Shown here piece by piece: positions 8,133-16,748 of a DNA stretch of 64,000 bases. The notes beneath the pieces were generated by a model. That model saw nothing but the letters and a program-made list of their open reading frames with translations, searched no databases and was not told the origin of the DNA. Origin of the DNA: Lachnospiraceae bacterium (GTDB lineage Bacteria > Bacillota > Clostridia > Lachnospirales > Lachnospiraceae); assembly GCA_014804655.1 (NCBI GenBank), contig JAAUZK010000019.1:152747-216746 (forward strand), given 5' to 3'. The number at the start of each line of letters is the position of its first letter. Positions within the stretch are counted from its first letter, which is position 1. A program made the translations under genes and the position numbers.

Positions 8133-8544
8133 AGAGCTGGTTATGAAAACCGTATGGGACGCAGGAGAAGAGCTCAGCCTTATGGAGATTATGCAGAAAG
8201 TTAATGATAAGTACCATAAGGAATGGAAGCCGCAGACAGTATCTACATTCTTGGCACGTCTCGTAAGAAAAGGGTATTTAAGGCATTATCGCCAGGGACG
8301 TGTATTCTTCTATCAGATCTTGATTCCGCTGGAAGATTATAAGAGCCGGTTGACGGAAGATTTTATCAATTTTTGGCACAAAGAATCTATAGGAAGCATG
8401 ATCAGTGAACAGATAACAACATTAAGAGAAATCGGAGAAGATCCAGAAGGTTGCTGCTATCCACAAGAGTATTTGCAGGAGGTAATCAACGAAGCTGCCA
8501 ACACCATTGAATTCCTCTGCGTCAAACTGCAAGTTAAATTCTAG
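8110..8544 (+). CDS. BlaI/MecI/CopY-like transcriptional repressor
   Basis: 144 residues; AGAGGGG precedes the ATG. Winged-helix pattern of the BlaI/MecI family: LTDCEELVMKTVWDAGEELSL, MQKVND, then the recognition helix WKPQTVSTFLARLVRKGYL and wing RQGRVFFYQ. The C-terminal region (from about residue 80) replaces the usual BlaI dimer helices with a different segment, LREIGEDPEGCCYPQEYL. No sensor protease (BlaR/MecR) is nearby, so it probably answers to another signal. Likely regulates prophage or host genes. Confidence 0.7.
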   Translation: MEKLTDCEELVMKTVWDAGEELSLMEIMQKVNDKYHKEWKPQTVSTFLARLVRKGYLRHYRQGRVFFYQILIPLEDYKSRLTEDFINFWHKESIGSMISEQITTLREIGEDPEGCCYPQEYLQEVINEAANTIEFLCVKLQVKF

Positions 8545-8622
8545 TATTTATACGGACGTCAATGCAGATACTATACAAAATACTTAAAGATTTATGAATT
8601 AAGAAAGAGGTATAAAGGCTAC

Positions 8623-8937
8623 ATGAAAACCACAGGTATATCCCGCAGGATTGACGAAGTCGGAAGAATTGTTATTCCGAGGGAGATCAGAAAAACGTTC
8701 GGAATAAAAGGAGGAGATCAGATCGAAATCTTCACCCATAACAATGAAATAGTATTGAGAAAATATAATGTTTCTACCGGGCTGGGTGAGCTTGTAGGAA
8801 GACTAAACAGCGAGTTTTCTGCAGTTAGAAAAGATCTGGACAGAGAAACGGCTGATAAAATTTACGGGCATATCAATGCTTTACAGGATCTCTTTGAAAG
8901 TATAGAGACGGGAGAAGGAAGGAGTGGAACAAATTGA
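8623..8937 (+). CDS. AbrB/SpoVT-like DNA-binding protein
   Basis: 104 residues. The N-terminal swapped-hairpin domain is clear: SRRIDEVGRIVIPREIRKTFGIKGGDQIEIF, followed by NNEIVLRKY. The C-terminal 55 residues form a predicted coiled helix, probably for oligomerisation. AAGAAAGAGG lies 14-23 bases before the ATG. The preceding 78-base gap could hold its own promoter. Its stop overlaps the next TTG start by 4 bases. Confidence 0.8.
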   Translation: MKTTGISRRIDEVGRIVIPREIRKTFGIKGGDQIEIFTHNNEIVLRKYNVSTGLGELVGRLNSEFSAVRKDLDRETADKIYGHINALQDLFESIETGEGRSGTN

Positions 8938-9542
8938 GCAGAGTATTACCAATATTATTTAACACCGATATGGTGCAGGCGATGCTGGATGAGCGGAAGA
9001 CAGCGACCAGACGTATTGCAAAAGGAATAGTACCTTATAGCGAATACGGGGATTTTTCGACAATGATAAACGGCGAATGGACAGGACCGATATCCATGGA
9101 GAATCTCGTGAAACTTAAAGCGAAGTATCAGCGAGGCGATATCCTGTATGTCAGGGAGACATGGTGCAAGAATGCTAATTTTGAAGAATACTATTATGCG
9201 GCAAACAGGGAGAATGGTACAAGAGCTCCATACGGGTTAAAATGGAGACCCTCCATACATATGCCAAAGGAAGCAGCACGTATCTGGGTAGAGGTTACAG
9301 ATGTAAGAGTAGAGCAACTGAATGAAATGACACTCGAAGATTTCTTGAAAGAAGGTGTCGTGATCAGACCGGAAGCATTCAACGATCCGGAGAACGCATA
9401 TCAGCAGGCAAAGAATATCTTTATAGATATCTGGGATCCCACAATTAAGAAATCCGATCGTGATCGCTATGGGTGGGAAGCAAACCCATGGACATGGGTT
9501 ACAGAGTTTGAACGGTGCGATAAACCAAGAGAGGAGAGGTAA
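8934..9542 (+). CDS. ASCH-domain-like prophage protein
   Basis: 202 residues with a TTG start overlapping the previous TGA (TTGA), preceded by GGAAGGAG. It has the phage ASCH-like pattern: PILFNTDMVQAMLDERKTATRR at the start, YQRGDILYVRETW, KWRPSIHMPKEAARIWVEVTDVRVEQL. ASCH domains are PUA-related and bind RNA or modified nucleotides; the function of phage members is not established. One-base overlap with the next gene. Confidence 0.65.
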   Translation: MSRVLPILFNTDMVQAMLDERKTATRRIAKGIVPYSEYGDFSTMINGEWTGPISMENLVKLKAKYQRGDILYVRETWCKNANFEEYYYAANRENGTRAPYGLKWRPSIHMPKEAARIWVEVTDVRVEQLNEMTLEDFLKEGVVIRPEAFNDPENAYQQAKNIFIDIWDPTIKKSDRDRYGWEANPWTWVTEFERCDKPREER

Positions 9543-9916
9543 TGACAAGGAGAAAACTAAGTAAATCGGAGCGGATGCAGGTACATAGCAAGTGCAACGG
9601 CCATTGCGCATACTGCGGCAAAGAAATCGAATATAAAGATATGCAGGTAGACCATGCAAAGCCACTGCGTAAGGGTGGGGCAGATGAATTGAACAATATG
9701 CTTCCCGCTTGCCGGAGTTGCAATCATTACAAAGCTACTCTGGATGTAGAAGGATTCCGCAGATATCTCGCAGGAATAGCCCACCGGCTCATGAGGGACA
9801 ACGTACCTTTTCAGGTGGCAACAAGATTCGGTATTGTCCGGCACATGGGAGATGACGTAATCTTTTACTTCGAGCGACTGGGAGTGGAATATGACGGGAA
9901 GGAAGTAAAAATATGA
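9542..9916 (+). CDS. HNH endonuclease
   Basis: 124 residues. Canonical HNH signature: CAYCGKEI, MQVDHAKPLRKGGADELNNMLPACRSCNHYK, giving zinc cysteine pairs and the catalytic DH...N...H set. The C-terminal 45 residues are an added domain. Starts on the last base of the upstream stop and overlaps the next gene by 4 bases, so it is translated in a coupled string. A likely DNA-nicking enzyme; the target is unknown. Confidence 0.8.
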   Translation: MTRRKLSKSERMQVHSKCNGHCAYCGKEIEYKDMQVDHAKPLRKGGADELNNMLPACRSCNHYKATLDVEGFRRYLAGIAHRLMRDNVPFQVATRFGIVRHMGDDVIFYFERLGVEYDGKEVKI

Positions 9917-10125
9917 TGGGACGAAAGAAAGTAGATAATACCATAGATACATTTAACCGTAAAGCCATACAAGAGGGTGATACATATGCGAAAGCGCAGA
10001 TCAGGGAGACACAGAGGCAGATCGGAAGGATCAGAGCACCGAGATCAGAAGACGCCGATCCTGTCTACATGACGGTGGCGGCGCGGAACGCTTTGAAGAA
10101 TCTGGGAACAGGGAGTAAAGGATAA
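9913..10125 (+). CDS. Small hypothetical prophage protein
   Basis: 70 residues, coupled to the HNH gene by an ATGA overlap. Basic and hydrophilic, with repeated Arg/Gln (QIRETQRQIGRIRAPRSED) and a C-terminal helix. No known domain. It ends a tightly packed run; the next 90 bases contain a short hairpin (GGACTG/CAGTCC) before the next ribosome binding site. Confidence 0.5.
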   Translation: MMGRKKVDNTIDTFNRKAIQEGDTYAKAQIRETQRQIGRIRAPRSEDADPVYMTVAARNALKNLGTGSKG

Positions 10126-10215
10126 GGTAATTAGTATATCACAATAACCATAGACACGGCAGCAGGCGTGGACTGTATCAAGGCAGCAGTCCTCGCCGGA
10201 AAGGAGAAAAACAGT

Positions 10216-10503
10216 ATGAAAGCAGAGTTCAGAAAGACAAGGTATGCGGACGGACTGCCGATGACATTCGGGAAAATGTACGATGTTATAGATATCGTGG
10301 CAGGAAGCAGGATGGGGCAGGTTAAGAAAATCAAAATCAAGAACGATCTGGGGGAAGAATGCTGGTACCCGGCAAACAAGTTCAAATTGTTTATGGAAGC
10401 CGCCACATATCTGAAAGAGCCCACGGCAGCAGGCATAGGACAGGACGCAGCACAGAGCGCAACACCGGACGGCACACAGGCATTGCTTCATTACGGAGCA
10501 TAA
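10216..10503 (+). CDS. Hypothetical prophage protein
   Basis: 95 residues; GGAAAGGAG sits about 8 bases before this ATG, which is preferred over an upstream in-frame start that lacks one. The beta-rich N-terminal half (YDVIDIVAGSRMGQVKKIKIKNDLGEECWYP) resembles an SH3-like barrel. The C-terminus is Ala/Gln rich. Not recognised. Confidence 0.5.
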   Translation: MKAEFRKTRYADGLPMTFGKMYDVIDIVAGSRMGQVKKIKIKNDLGEECWYPANKFKLFMEAATYLKEPTAAGIGQDAAQSATPDGTQALLHYGA

Positions 10504-10519
10504 AAGAAAGGAGCGGGAC

Positions 10520-10660
10520 ATGATAGAAAATGAGTACAGACATAACCGAAGATTCCGGGAATATGTAGATCAATATTGTGCAGATCATGATATGACAGTA
10601 GAGCAGGCGTTTAAACAGGACTCTGTGCGGAAGGAATTTCTGATGCACACGGATGTGTAA
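10520..10660 (+). CDS. Very small hypothetical prophage protein
   Basis: 46 residues, start preceded by AAAGGAGCGGG. Hydrophilic, with a helical middle (RFREYVDQYCADHDMTVEQAFKQ) ending HTDV. It looks like a short helix-turn-helix fragment but is too short to assign. Placed between the early block and the late-regulator gene. Confidence 0.5.
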   Translation: MIENEYRHNRRFREYVDQYCADHDMTVEQAFKQDSVRKEFLMHTDV

Positions 10661-10674
10661 ATAGAGTCACTTAA

Positions 10675-10715
10675 AATATTCCAAAATAGAATATCAATAT
10701 TCTGTACGGAATATT
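10675..10715. promoter_or_regulatory. Nested inverted repeat upstream of the ArpU-like gene
   Basis: Outer arms AATATTCC (10675-10682) and GGAATATT (10708-10715) enclose a perfect inner palindrome AGAATATCAATATTCT (10688-10703). A short T run follows. It lies 24 bases before the late-regulator start, so an operator or attenuator is plausible; a terminator for the upstream genes is the alternative. Confidence 0.5.
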
Positions 10716-10738
10716 TTTGAGCAATATAAACGGGAGGT

Positions 10739-11161
10739 ATGGCAGTGATTGAAAAAGAATCATGGAAAATAATAGAACTTGTCATCCGCAGATATCCGGA
10801 TAAGAAGAGAGAATATGAGCGGTACATATCTGAGATCATGGCTGCCTCGCCGGCAGCAGGCATAAGAGCAACTGAATCAGATGATTATAGCAGACCCCAG
10901 TCTGTGACTGAGGCTAAAGCTCTTAAGATGAACTCCGCATATGCTGATAAATTAAAAAAGGAAATTGAGGCAGTAGAACTCGTATATAACAACTTACGAC
11001 CGGAAGAAAAGAAGGTTATGGAAATGCGATTCTGGTCGGAACGTGACCGTAATATTCCCTTTAACAAGATAGAAGGAGTGGCTTATTCAGAGCGACAGAT
11101 GAGACGGATTACTAAGAAAATAATTATGAAAGTAGGAAAATATATTGGTGAGATAGCATAA
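10739..11161 (+). CDS. ArpU/RinA-like phage late transcriptional regulator
   Basis: 140 residues. The C-terminal half has the sigma-70-region-4-like fold typical of ArpU/RinA proteins: LRPEEKKVMEMRFWSERDRNIPFNKIEGVAYSERQMRRITKKIIMKVG. These proteins switch on packaging and structural genes. GGGAGG at 10731 fits a GTG at 10745 (8-base spacing) better than the ATG at 10739 (2-base spacing), so the true protein may be two residues shorter. Located directly before the terminase genes, as expected. Confidence 0.75.
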   Translation: MAVIEKESWKIIELVIRRYPDKKREYERYISEIMAASPAAGIRATESDDYSRPQSVTEAKALKMNSAYADKLKKEIEAVELVYNNLRPEEKKVMEMRFWSERDRNIPFNKIEGVAYSERQMRRITKKIIMKVGKYIGEIA

Positions 11162-11243
11162 ATCGGAAAAGATGGACGGATTTTTAATTATAAATGTGAT
11201 ATTATAGTAGCATGATATAATAAATCAACAGCAAACAAGACAG

Positions 11244-11270
11244 AAGCATCAGAGAAATCTGGTGCTTTTG
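11244..11270 (+). terminator. Rho-independent terminator before the terminase genes
   Basis: Arms AAGCATCAGA and TCTGGTGCTT (one G-T pair) close a GAAA tetraloop, and the 3' arm runs into TTTTG. It separates the regulator from the packaging module. Confidence 0.7.
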
Positions 11271-11315
11271 TTATGTCATAATTTATAAAATTCCGTAGAC
11301 AAGGAAGGTGGTGAC

Positions 11316-11753
11316 GTGGCGGGCTATGAAAACATAAAAGATAAAGGTTTTGATAAACGAACCACGGACGAACTACGGGAAATTTCAAAAAAGGGCGGGG
11401 TGGCTTCCGGAAAGGCAAGACGTAAAAACGCAAATTTTAGGCGTACATTGAATATTCTTCTGACAACACCGATCGAAAGTGATGAGTGGACTCCTGTTCT
11501 AGAAGCGCTAGGGATTGAAAGTACATTGGAGTCAGCCGTAAATATGGCTATGATCAAGAAAGCTTTAGAAGGTAATGTAAAGGCGTATGAGGCAATAGCC
11601 AGATATTCAGGTCAGTCAGATCAGACAGAGTTATTTGAACAAGAACAACAAGCTCGAACAGAGCATATTCGCGCCAGCACAGATAAAGTGAAAAAAGACA
11701 CTTCAACGAATCGAGAATTTGATGATGGAGTTGAAATTATAAATGACGTGTAG
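11316..11753 (+). CDS. Putative small terminase subunit
   Basis: 145 residues with a GTG start (AAGGAAGGTGG upstream). Contains the KKGGVASGKARRKNANFRRTL basic segment, a helical middle (LESAVNMAMIKKALEGNVKAYEAIARYSGQ) and an acidic tail. This profile is common in the gene immediately before PBSX-type large terminases, where it is taken as the DNA-recognising small subunit. Assignment rests mainly on position. Overlaps terL by 11 bases. Confidence 0.65.
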   Translation: MAGYENIKDKGFDKRTTDELREISKKGGVASGKARRKNANFRRTLNILLTTPIESDEWTPVLEALGIESTLESAVNMAMIKKALEGNVKAYEAIARYSGQSDQTELFEQEQQARTEHIRASTDKVKKDTSTNREFDDGVEIINDV

Positions 11754-13107
11754 CAGACAGGTGAAAATATCAGAGATCTTAATACCGAAGTATTATAAGA
11801 TATTTAATGATAAAAGAATTAAGCATATTATTCTGACATCTGGAAGGGCAGGGACGAAATCAAGTTTTGCGGCGATCAGGGCGGACTACCAAATCATAAG
11901 TGATCAGCATGGATCGGTCGTAGTGCTGCGTAAGCACCATAATAAACTGAGAAAAACAGTATATAAAGAAATGCTCAGAGGTATCAACAGACTTTGTATA
12001 CCAAAATCAAAGTTTAACATTACCAGATCACCGATGGAAATTACATATAAGAAATATAATACTACAATCTACTTCTCTGGCTCGGATGGTATTGATGATA
12101 CAAAGGGTATCATTGATGAAGATAAACCGATAAAACTTGTCATAATTGATGAGCTGACAGAATTCTTTGATGACGGGGAAGGGGAGGACGAGCTGGCCAA
12201 TATAGAAGCTACGTTCGTCAGAGGTAACAGTGGCGGGTTCCAGATAATCTACATGTATAATCCGCCAAAAAATCCGAATGCGCCTGTAAATAAATGGTGC
12301 AGGAAGATGGAAAAGCGTAAGGACTGTATTCATATACATACAGACTATAGGGATGCGCCTGAAAAGTGGATAGGTACTGATCTGATAGAATCAGCAAAGG
12401 CAATGGAGATTTCAGATCCAAAGATGTATAGGTGGATATGGCTGGGAATGTCGGTCGGCATCGATGAACTGATCTATTATATGTTCTCGCCAAAACATGT
12501 GGCATATCCTCCGAAAGAAAGAATGTATCAGACGGTATATATCGGAGGAGATTACGGGCAGCAGAACGCTACTACTTTTCAGGCATTTGGGATGGATACC
12601 TATAATCAGATACTTCAAGGGCTTGGAGAATACTATCATTCCGGCCGGAAGACGGGGAAACAGAAAAGCCCGTCGCAATATGCCAAAGAGCTGATTGATA
12701 TGTTGGATGAGATACATGATGTATATAAAGCCCAGGTCATGTATATATATCTTGATCCATCGGCAGCAGGATTGCAGGAGGAGATCAAGAGGAATATCAG
12801 AGAGCTTCCGTATACCGTGTTGATCAGAAATGCAGAGAATGACGTGGCACTTGGAATCAGCAGGGTCCAGAAACTATTGATATTCAACCTGATAAGATTT
12901 TCTCCCCAGCAGGAAAATGCAATCGAAGAATTTGGACTGTATGGATATGATAAGAAGTCAATAGATAAAGGCAGAGAAGTGCCTGTAAAGGAAAACGATC
13001 ACTGCATGGACAGCATAAGGTATATGGCCATGGGAGCATGGAGTAAAGTAAAGAGATGGCTTCCGAAAGGAATTGAAGAGGAGGATTCAGAGGATGAATA
13101 TAATTAA
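11743..13107 (+). CDS. terL: Terminase large subunit (PBSX-like)
   Basis: 454 residues. ATPase: Walker A-like GRAGTKSS (34-41), Walker B LVIIDELTEF (about 131-140). Nuclease: acidic clusters GGDYGQQ (about residue 269), YLDPSA (about 337) and NDHCMDSIRY (about 421). The enzyme packages DNA into proheads by ATP-driven translocation and cuts concatemers. Normal family length. Starts inside the small-subunit gene and overlaps the portal gene by 14 bases. Confidence 0.92.
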   Translation: MTCSRQVKISEILIPKYYKIFNDKRIKHIILTSGRAGTKSSFAAIRADYQIISDQHGSVVVLRKHHNKLRKTVYKEMLRGINRLCIPKSKFNITRSPMEITYKKYNTTIYFSGSDGIDDTKGIIDEDKPIKLVIIDELTEFFDDGEGEDELANIEATFVRGNSGGFQIIYMYNPPKNPNAPVNKWCRKMEKRKDCIHIHTDYRDAPEKWIGTDLIESAKAMEISDPKMYRWIWLGMSVGIDELIYYMFSPKHVAYPPKERMYQTVYIGGDYGQQNATTFQAFGMDTYNQILQGLGEYYHSGRKTGKQKSPSQYAKELIDMLDEIHDVYKAQVMYIYLDPSAAGLQEEIKRNIRELPYTVLIRNAENDVALGISRVQKLLIFNLIRFSPQQENAIEEFGLYGYDKKSIDKGREVPVKENDHCMDSIRYMAMGAWSKVKRWLPKGIEEEDSEDEYN

Positions 13108-14509
13108 GTTCCTCAGCAGCAAAGGAATAGATACGATAGATTCAGCATTTTATAAAAAAATAGAAGAATGGAACAGCTGGTATATATCAAATGTCCGAAG
13201 CTTTTCCTCCTATCGTGTGTATTCCGGTCGGGGAACATATACAAAGCGCAGAAGAAAGTCGCTTGGAATGGCAAAGAAAGTATGCGAAGATATAGCGGAT
13301 TTACTTTTGAATGAGAAGGTAAAGATTACTCTTTCGGATGAAAAAACAGCCAGCTATGTTAATCAGGTATTGCGGGACAATAACTTTAAGACGAAGGGTA
13401 ATGAGTGCCAGGAACGGAAGGCAGCTACGGGAACAGTAGCGTATGTTCCGTATTTGTATGATATGAACGTGGATCAGAACGGTACAGTACTGTCCGGAAA
13501 AATCAAAATCAATTATGTAAGTGCCAAGGACATTTATCCGGTTAGTTGGGATAATGGGACGGTGTACGAGGCTATTTTTGCACTGCGAAAGACTGTTAAA
13601 AGAAAAAAATATGTTAATTTTCAGTATCATCATATAGAGAATGGACAGTATGTAATTGAAAATATGGTAGTAGTGGCCGATCAGTCTAGTGAAGGGCATG
13701 AGCTGACAGAGCAGGAATGGAGACAGCTAAAGCCATTTCGCAATATGGCAGCAAAGATCGAGACAGGCTCTCTGGAACCACAATTTGTTATTGATAAGTT
13801 GAATAAAGTGAATAACACCGATGAAGATGAGAGCAACCCTATGGGAGTTGCCTTGTTTTCGAACTCAATAGATATACTTAAGTCGTTGGATATCAAATAC
13901 GATTCTTACTGTAATGAGTTTGAGTTGGGGAAAAAGAGGTTATTTGTAGCACCAGAGATGATAAAAAACGTAGACGGATCGCCAGCGTTTGATCCGGACG
14001 ATAGTGTGTTTTATCAATTGCCGGAAGATTATGACAAAGAGGGGACGGGGTTGATCAAAGAAGTGGACATGGAACTTCGTACCGAGGATCACAGCAAAGC
14101 AATAAATGATGATCTGAATTATCTTTCAATGAAGTGTGGATTTGGCACTGAGAGATACCGGTTTGAAAAGGGACAGGTAAAAACAGCGACAGAGGTTATT
14201 TCGGTTAATTCAGATATGTTCCGTTCGCTTAAGAAGCATGAAAATGTGCTGGATGATGCGATCAAAGAACTTGTACGGATCATTATAAGGCTCGGTATTG
14301 TGCTTGGCGAACCTCTCAATATGGATTCAGAGACAACGATCGATTTTGATGATTCTATTATAGAGGATAAGACTGCAGAGCGGGAATCAGACCGGAAAGA
14401 TGTTGCAATGGGCGCCATGACATTAGAGGAATACCGTGGTAAATGGTACGGCGAAACAGAAGAGCAGGCTAAGAAGAACATTCAGGAACCGGCAGGGGTG
14501 ATCGAATGA
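13094..14509 (+). CDS. Portal protein (SPP1 Gp6-like)
   Basis: 471 residues from the ATG at 13094 (GAAGAGGAGG upstream). N-terminal YRVYSGRGTY and the early arginine-rich region, central stem helices, and late NDDLNYLSMKCGFGTERYRFEKGQVKTATEVIS are typical of SPP1-type portals. Forms the dodecameric DNA entry ring at one capsid vertex. Gene order terL-portal-minor capsid is classical. Overlaps the next gene by 4 bases. Confidence 0.85.
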   Translation: MNIIKFLSSKGIDTIDSAFYKKIEEWNSWYISNVRSFSSYRVYSGRGTYTKRRRKSLGMAKKVCEDIADLLLNEKVKITLSDEKTASYVNQVLRDNNFKTKGNECQERKAATGTVAYVPYLYDMNVDQNGTVLSGKIKINYVSAKDIYPVSWDNGTVYEAIFALRKTVKRKKYVNFQYHHIENGQYVIENMVVVADQSSEGHELTEQEWRQLKPFRNMAAKIETGSLEPQFVIDKLNKVNNTDEDESNPMGVALFSNSIDILKSLDIKYDSYCNEFELGKKRLFVAPEMIKNVDGSPAFDPDDSVFYQLPEDYDKEGTGLIKEVDMELRTEDHSKAINDDLNYLSMKCGFGTERYRFEKGQVKTATEVISVNSDMFRSLKKHENVLDDAIKELVRIIIRLGIVLGEPLNMDSETTIDFDDSIIEDKTAERESDRKDVAMGAMTLEEYRGKWYGETEEQAKKNIQEPAGVIE

Positions 14510-15705
14510 CACAGGGAGAACTGGAAAAACTGTCTATAAGGATATGTGAGATACAGTCCGACATGGAGAAGCGTATCATGGAAGATCTTGTCCGGAGGAT
14601 AAAGATTAACGGTTTTTCTACTGCTTCCGCTGATTGGCAGGTCGAGAGGCTGAAACAGCTTGGTAAATCTGAGCATGATATCAAAATGTGGGTAAGGGAG
14701 GCTTTGCAGACCACCGATGAAGAGATAGAGAAGATATTCGGGGATGAAGTGTATGAGCAATATATGGGGCAGCAGAAAGCCTATAAGATGACAGGGCAGA
14801 AACAAATTCCATTCGAAGAAAACAGGGAGCTGCAATCTGTCATAGAGGCTGTGAAAGAACAGACAAGAGGTACATTTAAGAATTTGACGGGATCGATGGG
14901 ATTTGCAGTCAGGAATCCTGCCACGGGGGAGATATTCTATACTCCATTGGGAGAGTATTACCAACAGGTGCTGGATTCCGCTATGCTTGATATCAGATCC
15001 GGCGCGTTTACATATAATCAGGTGCTTGAGCGTGTAATCAATGAGATGACCAATTCAGGGATCAGATGGGTAGATTATAGTTCCGGCGTACATAACAGGG
15101 TTGATGTGGCGGCGAGAAGAGCGATTATGACCGGATTCAGGCAGATACAGGGAAAACTCAATGAGCAGACGGCAAGAGCATTACAGACAGACACTTATGA
15201 GGTAACATATCATGTAGGGGCAAGACCTTCTCATCAGGAATGGCAGGGGAGGGTATGGACCATGAAGCAGCTTCAGGAAGTGTGCGGACTCGGTTCGGTT
15301 TCCGGGTTGCATGGGGCAAACTGTTATCACGATTACAACCCGTTTATTACGGGTGTCTCGATAAGAACATATAGCGACAAACAGCTTGCGCAGATGGTGC
15401 AGGAAGAAAATACACCGAAAACATATAATGGCAGGGAATATACAACCTACCAAGCATTACAGCAACAAAGACATATGGAAACAAATATGCGTAAGACCAG
15501 ACAGGAGATTAATCTGTTAAAGAAAGGGGAAGCCGATGAAGAGACGATTACGCTGAAGCAGGCAAAGTACCAGATACAGATGAACAGATACGCAGACTTT
15601 TCGGACAAAATGAAATTACCGCGTCAGTTGGACAGGGTATATCAGGATGGGCTGAAAGGGATAACAGCCAAATCTGGTATTGATAACACCACCCGTCAGA
15701 AGTGA
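14506..15705 (+). CDS. Phage minor capsid protein (Minor capsid 2 family)
   Basis: 399 residues, coupled to the portal by ATGA. The helical N-terminal part precedes a conserved C-terminal region with DVAARRAIMTGFRQIQGKLNE, YHVGARPSHQEWQGRVW and GLHGANCYHDYNPFI, where His and Cys residues could bind metal, as in the SPP1 gp7 / minor capsid 2 group. Likely a few copies inside the head, aiding portal incorporation or DNA ejection. Confidence 0.8.
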   Translation: MTQGELEKLSIRICEIQSDMEKRIMEDLVRRIKINGFSTASADWQVERLKQLGKSEHDIKMWVREALQTTDEEIEKIFGDEVYEQYMGQQKAYKMTGQKQIPFEENRELQSVIEAVKEQTRGTFKNLTGSMGFAVRNPATGEIFYTPLGEYYQQVLDSAMLDIRSGAFTYNQVLERVINEMTNSGIRWVDYSSGVHNRVDVAARRAIMTGFRQIQGKLNEQTARALQTDTYEVTYHVGARPSHQEWQGRVWTMKQLQEVCGLGSVSGLHGANCYHDYNPFITGVSIRTYSDKQLAQMVQEENTPKTYNGREYTTYQALQQQRHMETNMRKTRQEINLLKKGEADEETITLKQAKYQIQMNRYADFSDKMKLPRQLDRVYQDGLKGITAKSGIDNTTRQK

Positions 15706-15735
15706 TAGGTGGTATTTTTATACACATTTTTAGAA

Positions 15736-15751
15736 GTTGCACCGGTGCAAC
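15736..15751. repeat. 16-bp perfect palindrome, copy 4 of 5
   Basis: GTTGCACCGGTGCAAC in the gap between the minor capsid gene and the protease gene, ending immediately before the GGGGAGG ribosome binding site. Upstream in-frame codons would again read VAPVQ. Confidence 0.85.
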
Positions 15752-15765
15752 GGGGAGGTGAGAAG

Positions 15766-16053
15766 GTGATCACTGTCTGTATCACTGATAAGAGTATCAT
15801 TGTGAAGGGGCATGCAACTGAATATCACAGTAAAAATGGCAATCTGGTATGCGCAGCGGTTTCTGCCCTGACATGGAATCTGATGAATTGTCTGAACATA
15901 TTATCCGAGGATAATACTGTGTCAAACATTGAGAGCGGCCATATAGAGGTCAGATGGGAAAAACTGTCTGATAAAGGCAAGCTGCTGGTGGATTCATGGT
16001 ATCAGGGCATTCTTGCAGTAAATCAAGAATATGATTGTATTCAAATAGGTTAA
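15766..16053 (+). CDS. Prp-like cysteine protease (predicted scaffold/capsid processing)
   Basis: 95 residues from a GTG at 15766, set by GGGGAGG 7 bases upstream. It matches the ribosomal-processing protease Prp: GHA with His16, then LVCAAVSAL with Cys29, and the following helix-strand order (GHIEVRW, YDCIQIG). Prp removes a short N-terminal extension from ribosomal protein L27 in Firmicutes and from capsid and scaffold proteins of phage 80-alpha. Position directly before the scaffold and capsid genes suggests those are its substrates. An HK97-type protease is not present elsewhere in the structural block. Confidence 0.8.
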   Translation: MITVCITDKSIIVKGHATEYHSKNGNLVCAAVSALTWNLMNCLNILSEDNTVSNIESGHIEVRWEKLSDKGKLLVDSWYQGILAVNQEYDCIQIG

Positions 16054-16055
16054 TG

Positions 16056-16079
16056 AAGTCTCTGGAAAGAGGCTTTTTT
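16056..16079 (+). terminator. Terminator after the Prp-like gene
   Basis: Arms AAGTCTCT and AGAGGCTT (one G-T pair) around a GGAA loop, followed by a T run. It may attenuate rather than stop transcription, because the next structural gene follows on the same strand. Confidence 0.7.
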
Positions 16080-16146
16080 ATATGTCCAAAATGTTATGAC
16101 ATTAAAAGATCAGGAGCCCTAATGGGTAAAACGGAGGTAAAAATCA

Positions 16147-16743
16147 ATGAAAAGAAGAATGATGGACTTACGGGTCTTTGATGAAGATCCGGGAGCAGGT
16201 GAGCTGGGAGATAATGGACAGCACGGAGATCACAAGGACGGTAAGGGTGGCAACGGCGGCCGAACAAACGCCGGGTATTCATTCGAGCAGGCAGAGGAGA
16301 TTGCAAATGCACGGGCAAATAAAGCAGAGAGGGCAGCATTGGCAAGTTTCTTCCGGCAGCAGGGGCTTAAGGAAGACGAGGTCACTGAGGCAATTAAAGA
16401 CTATAAGCAGAAGAAAGCCGGGAGTCAGCCTGACGTGCAGGCGATTACTCAGGAAAGAGACGATGCATTGAAAGAACTGGAAAATATGAAACACGAGAAA
16501 TTGTTGACAGGCAAGGGCGTGAAAGCAGATGATTTAGATTACGTTTTGTTTAAAGTCGGCAAGCTGGTAGATGAAAAAACAGATTTTGCTAAAGCAACAG
16601 AACAGTTTTTACGTGAAAATCCAAGATACGCCGGTGGGTCAGCGTACAGAGTGTCTTCCGGAACGAGCAATGACAATCAGGGCTCTGGTGGCAGCAGTAA
16701 CAGTACAATCAATGACGCAATCAGAAATATTGCGAGAAAGTAG
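16147..16743 (+). CDS. Capsid scaffold protein
   Basis: 198 residues, ACGGAGG upstream. Begins MKRRMMDLRVFDED, then a Gly/Asp-rich linker (GAGELGDNGQHGDHKDGKGG), a long charged helical region with repeated ARANKAERAALASFF and EAIKDYKQKK, and a flexible Gly/Ser C-terminus. This is the profile of Firmicutes phage scaffolds. The motif MDLRVF resembles the LNLQFF cleavage site of Prp substrates. It immediately precedes the capsid gene. Confidence 0.78.
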   Translation: MKRRMMDLRVFDEDPGAGELGDNGQHGDHKDGKGGNGGRTNAGYSFEQAEEIANARANKAERAALASFFRQQGLKEDEVTEAIKDYKQKKAGSQPDVQAITQERDDALKELENMKHEKLLTGKGVKADDLDYVLFKVGKLVDEKTDFAKATEQFLRENPRYAGGSAYRVSSGTSNDNQGSGGSSNSTINDAIRNIARK

Positions 16744-16748
16744 GGAAC

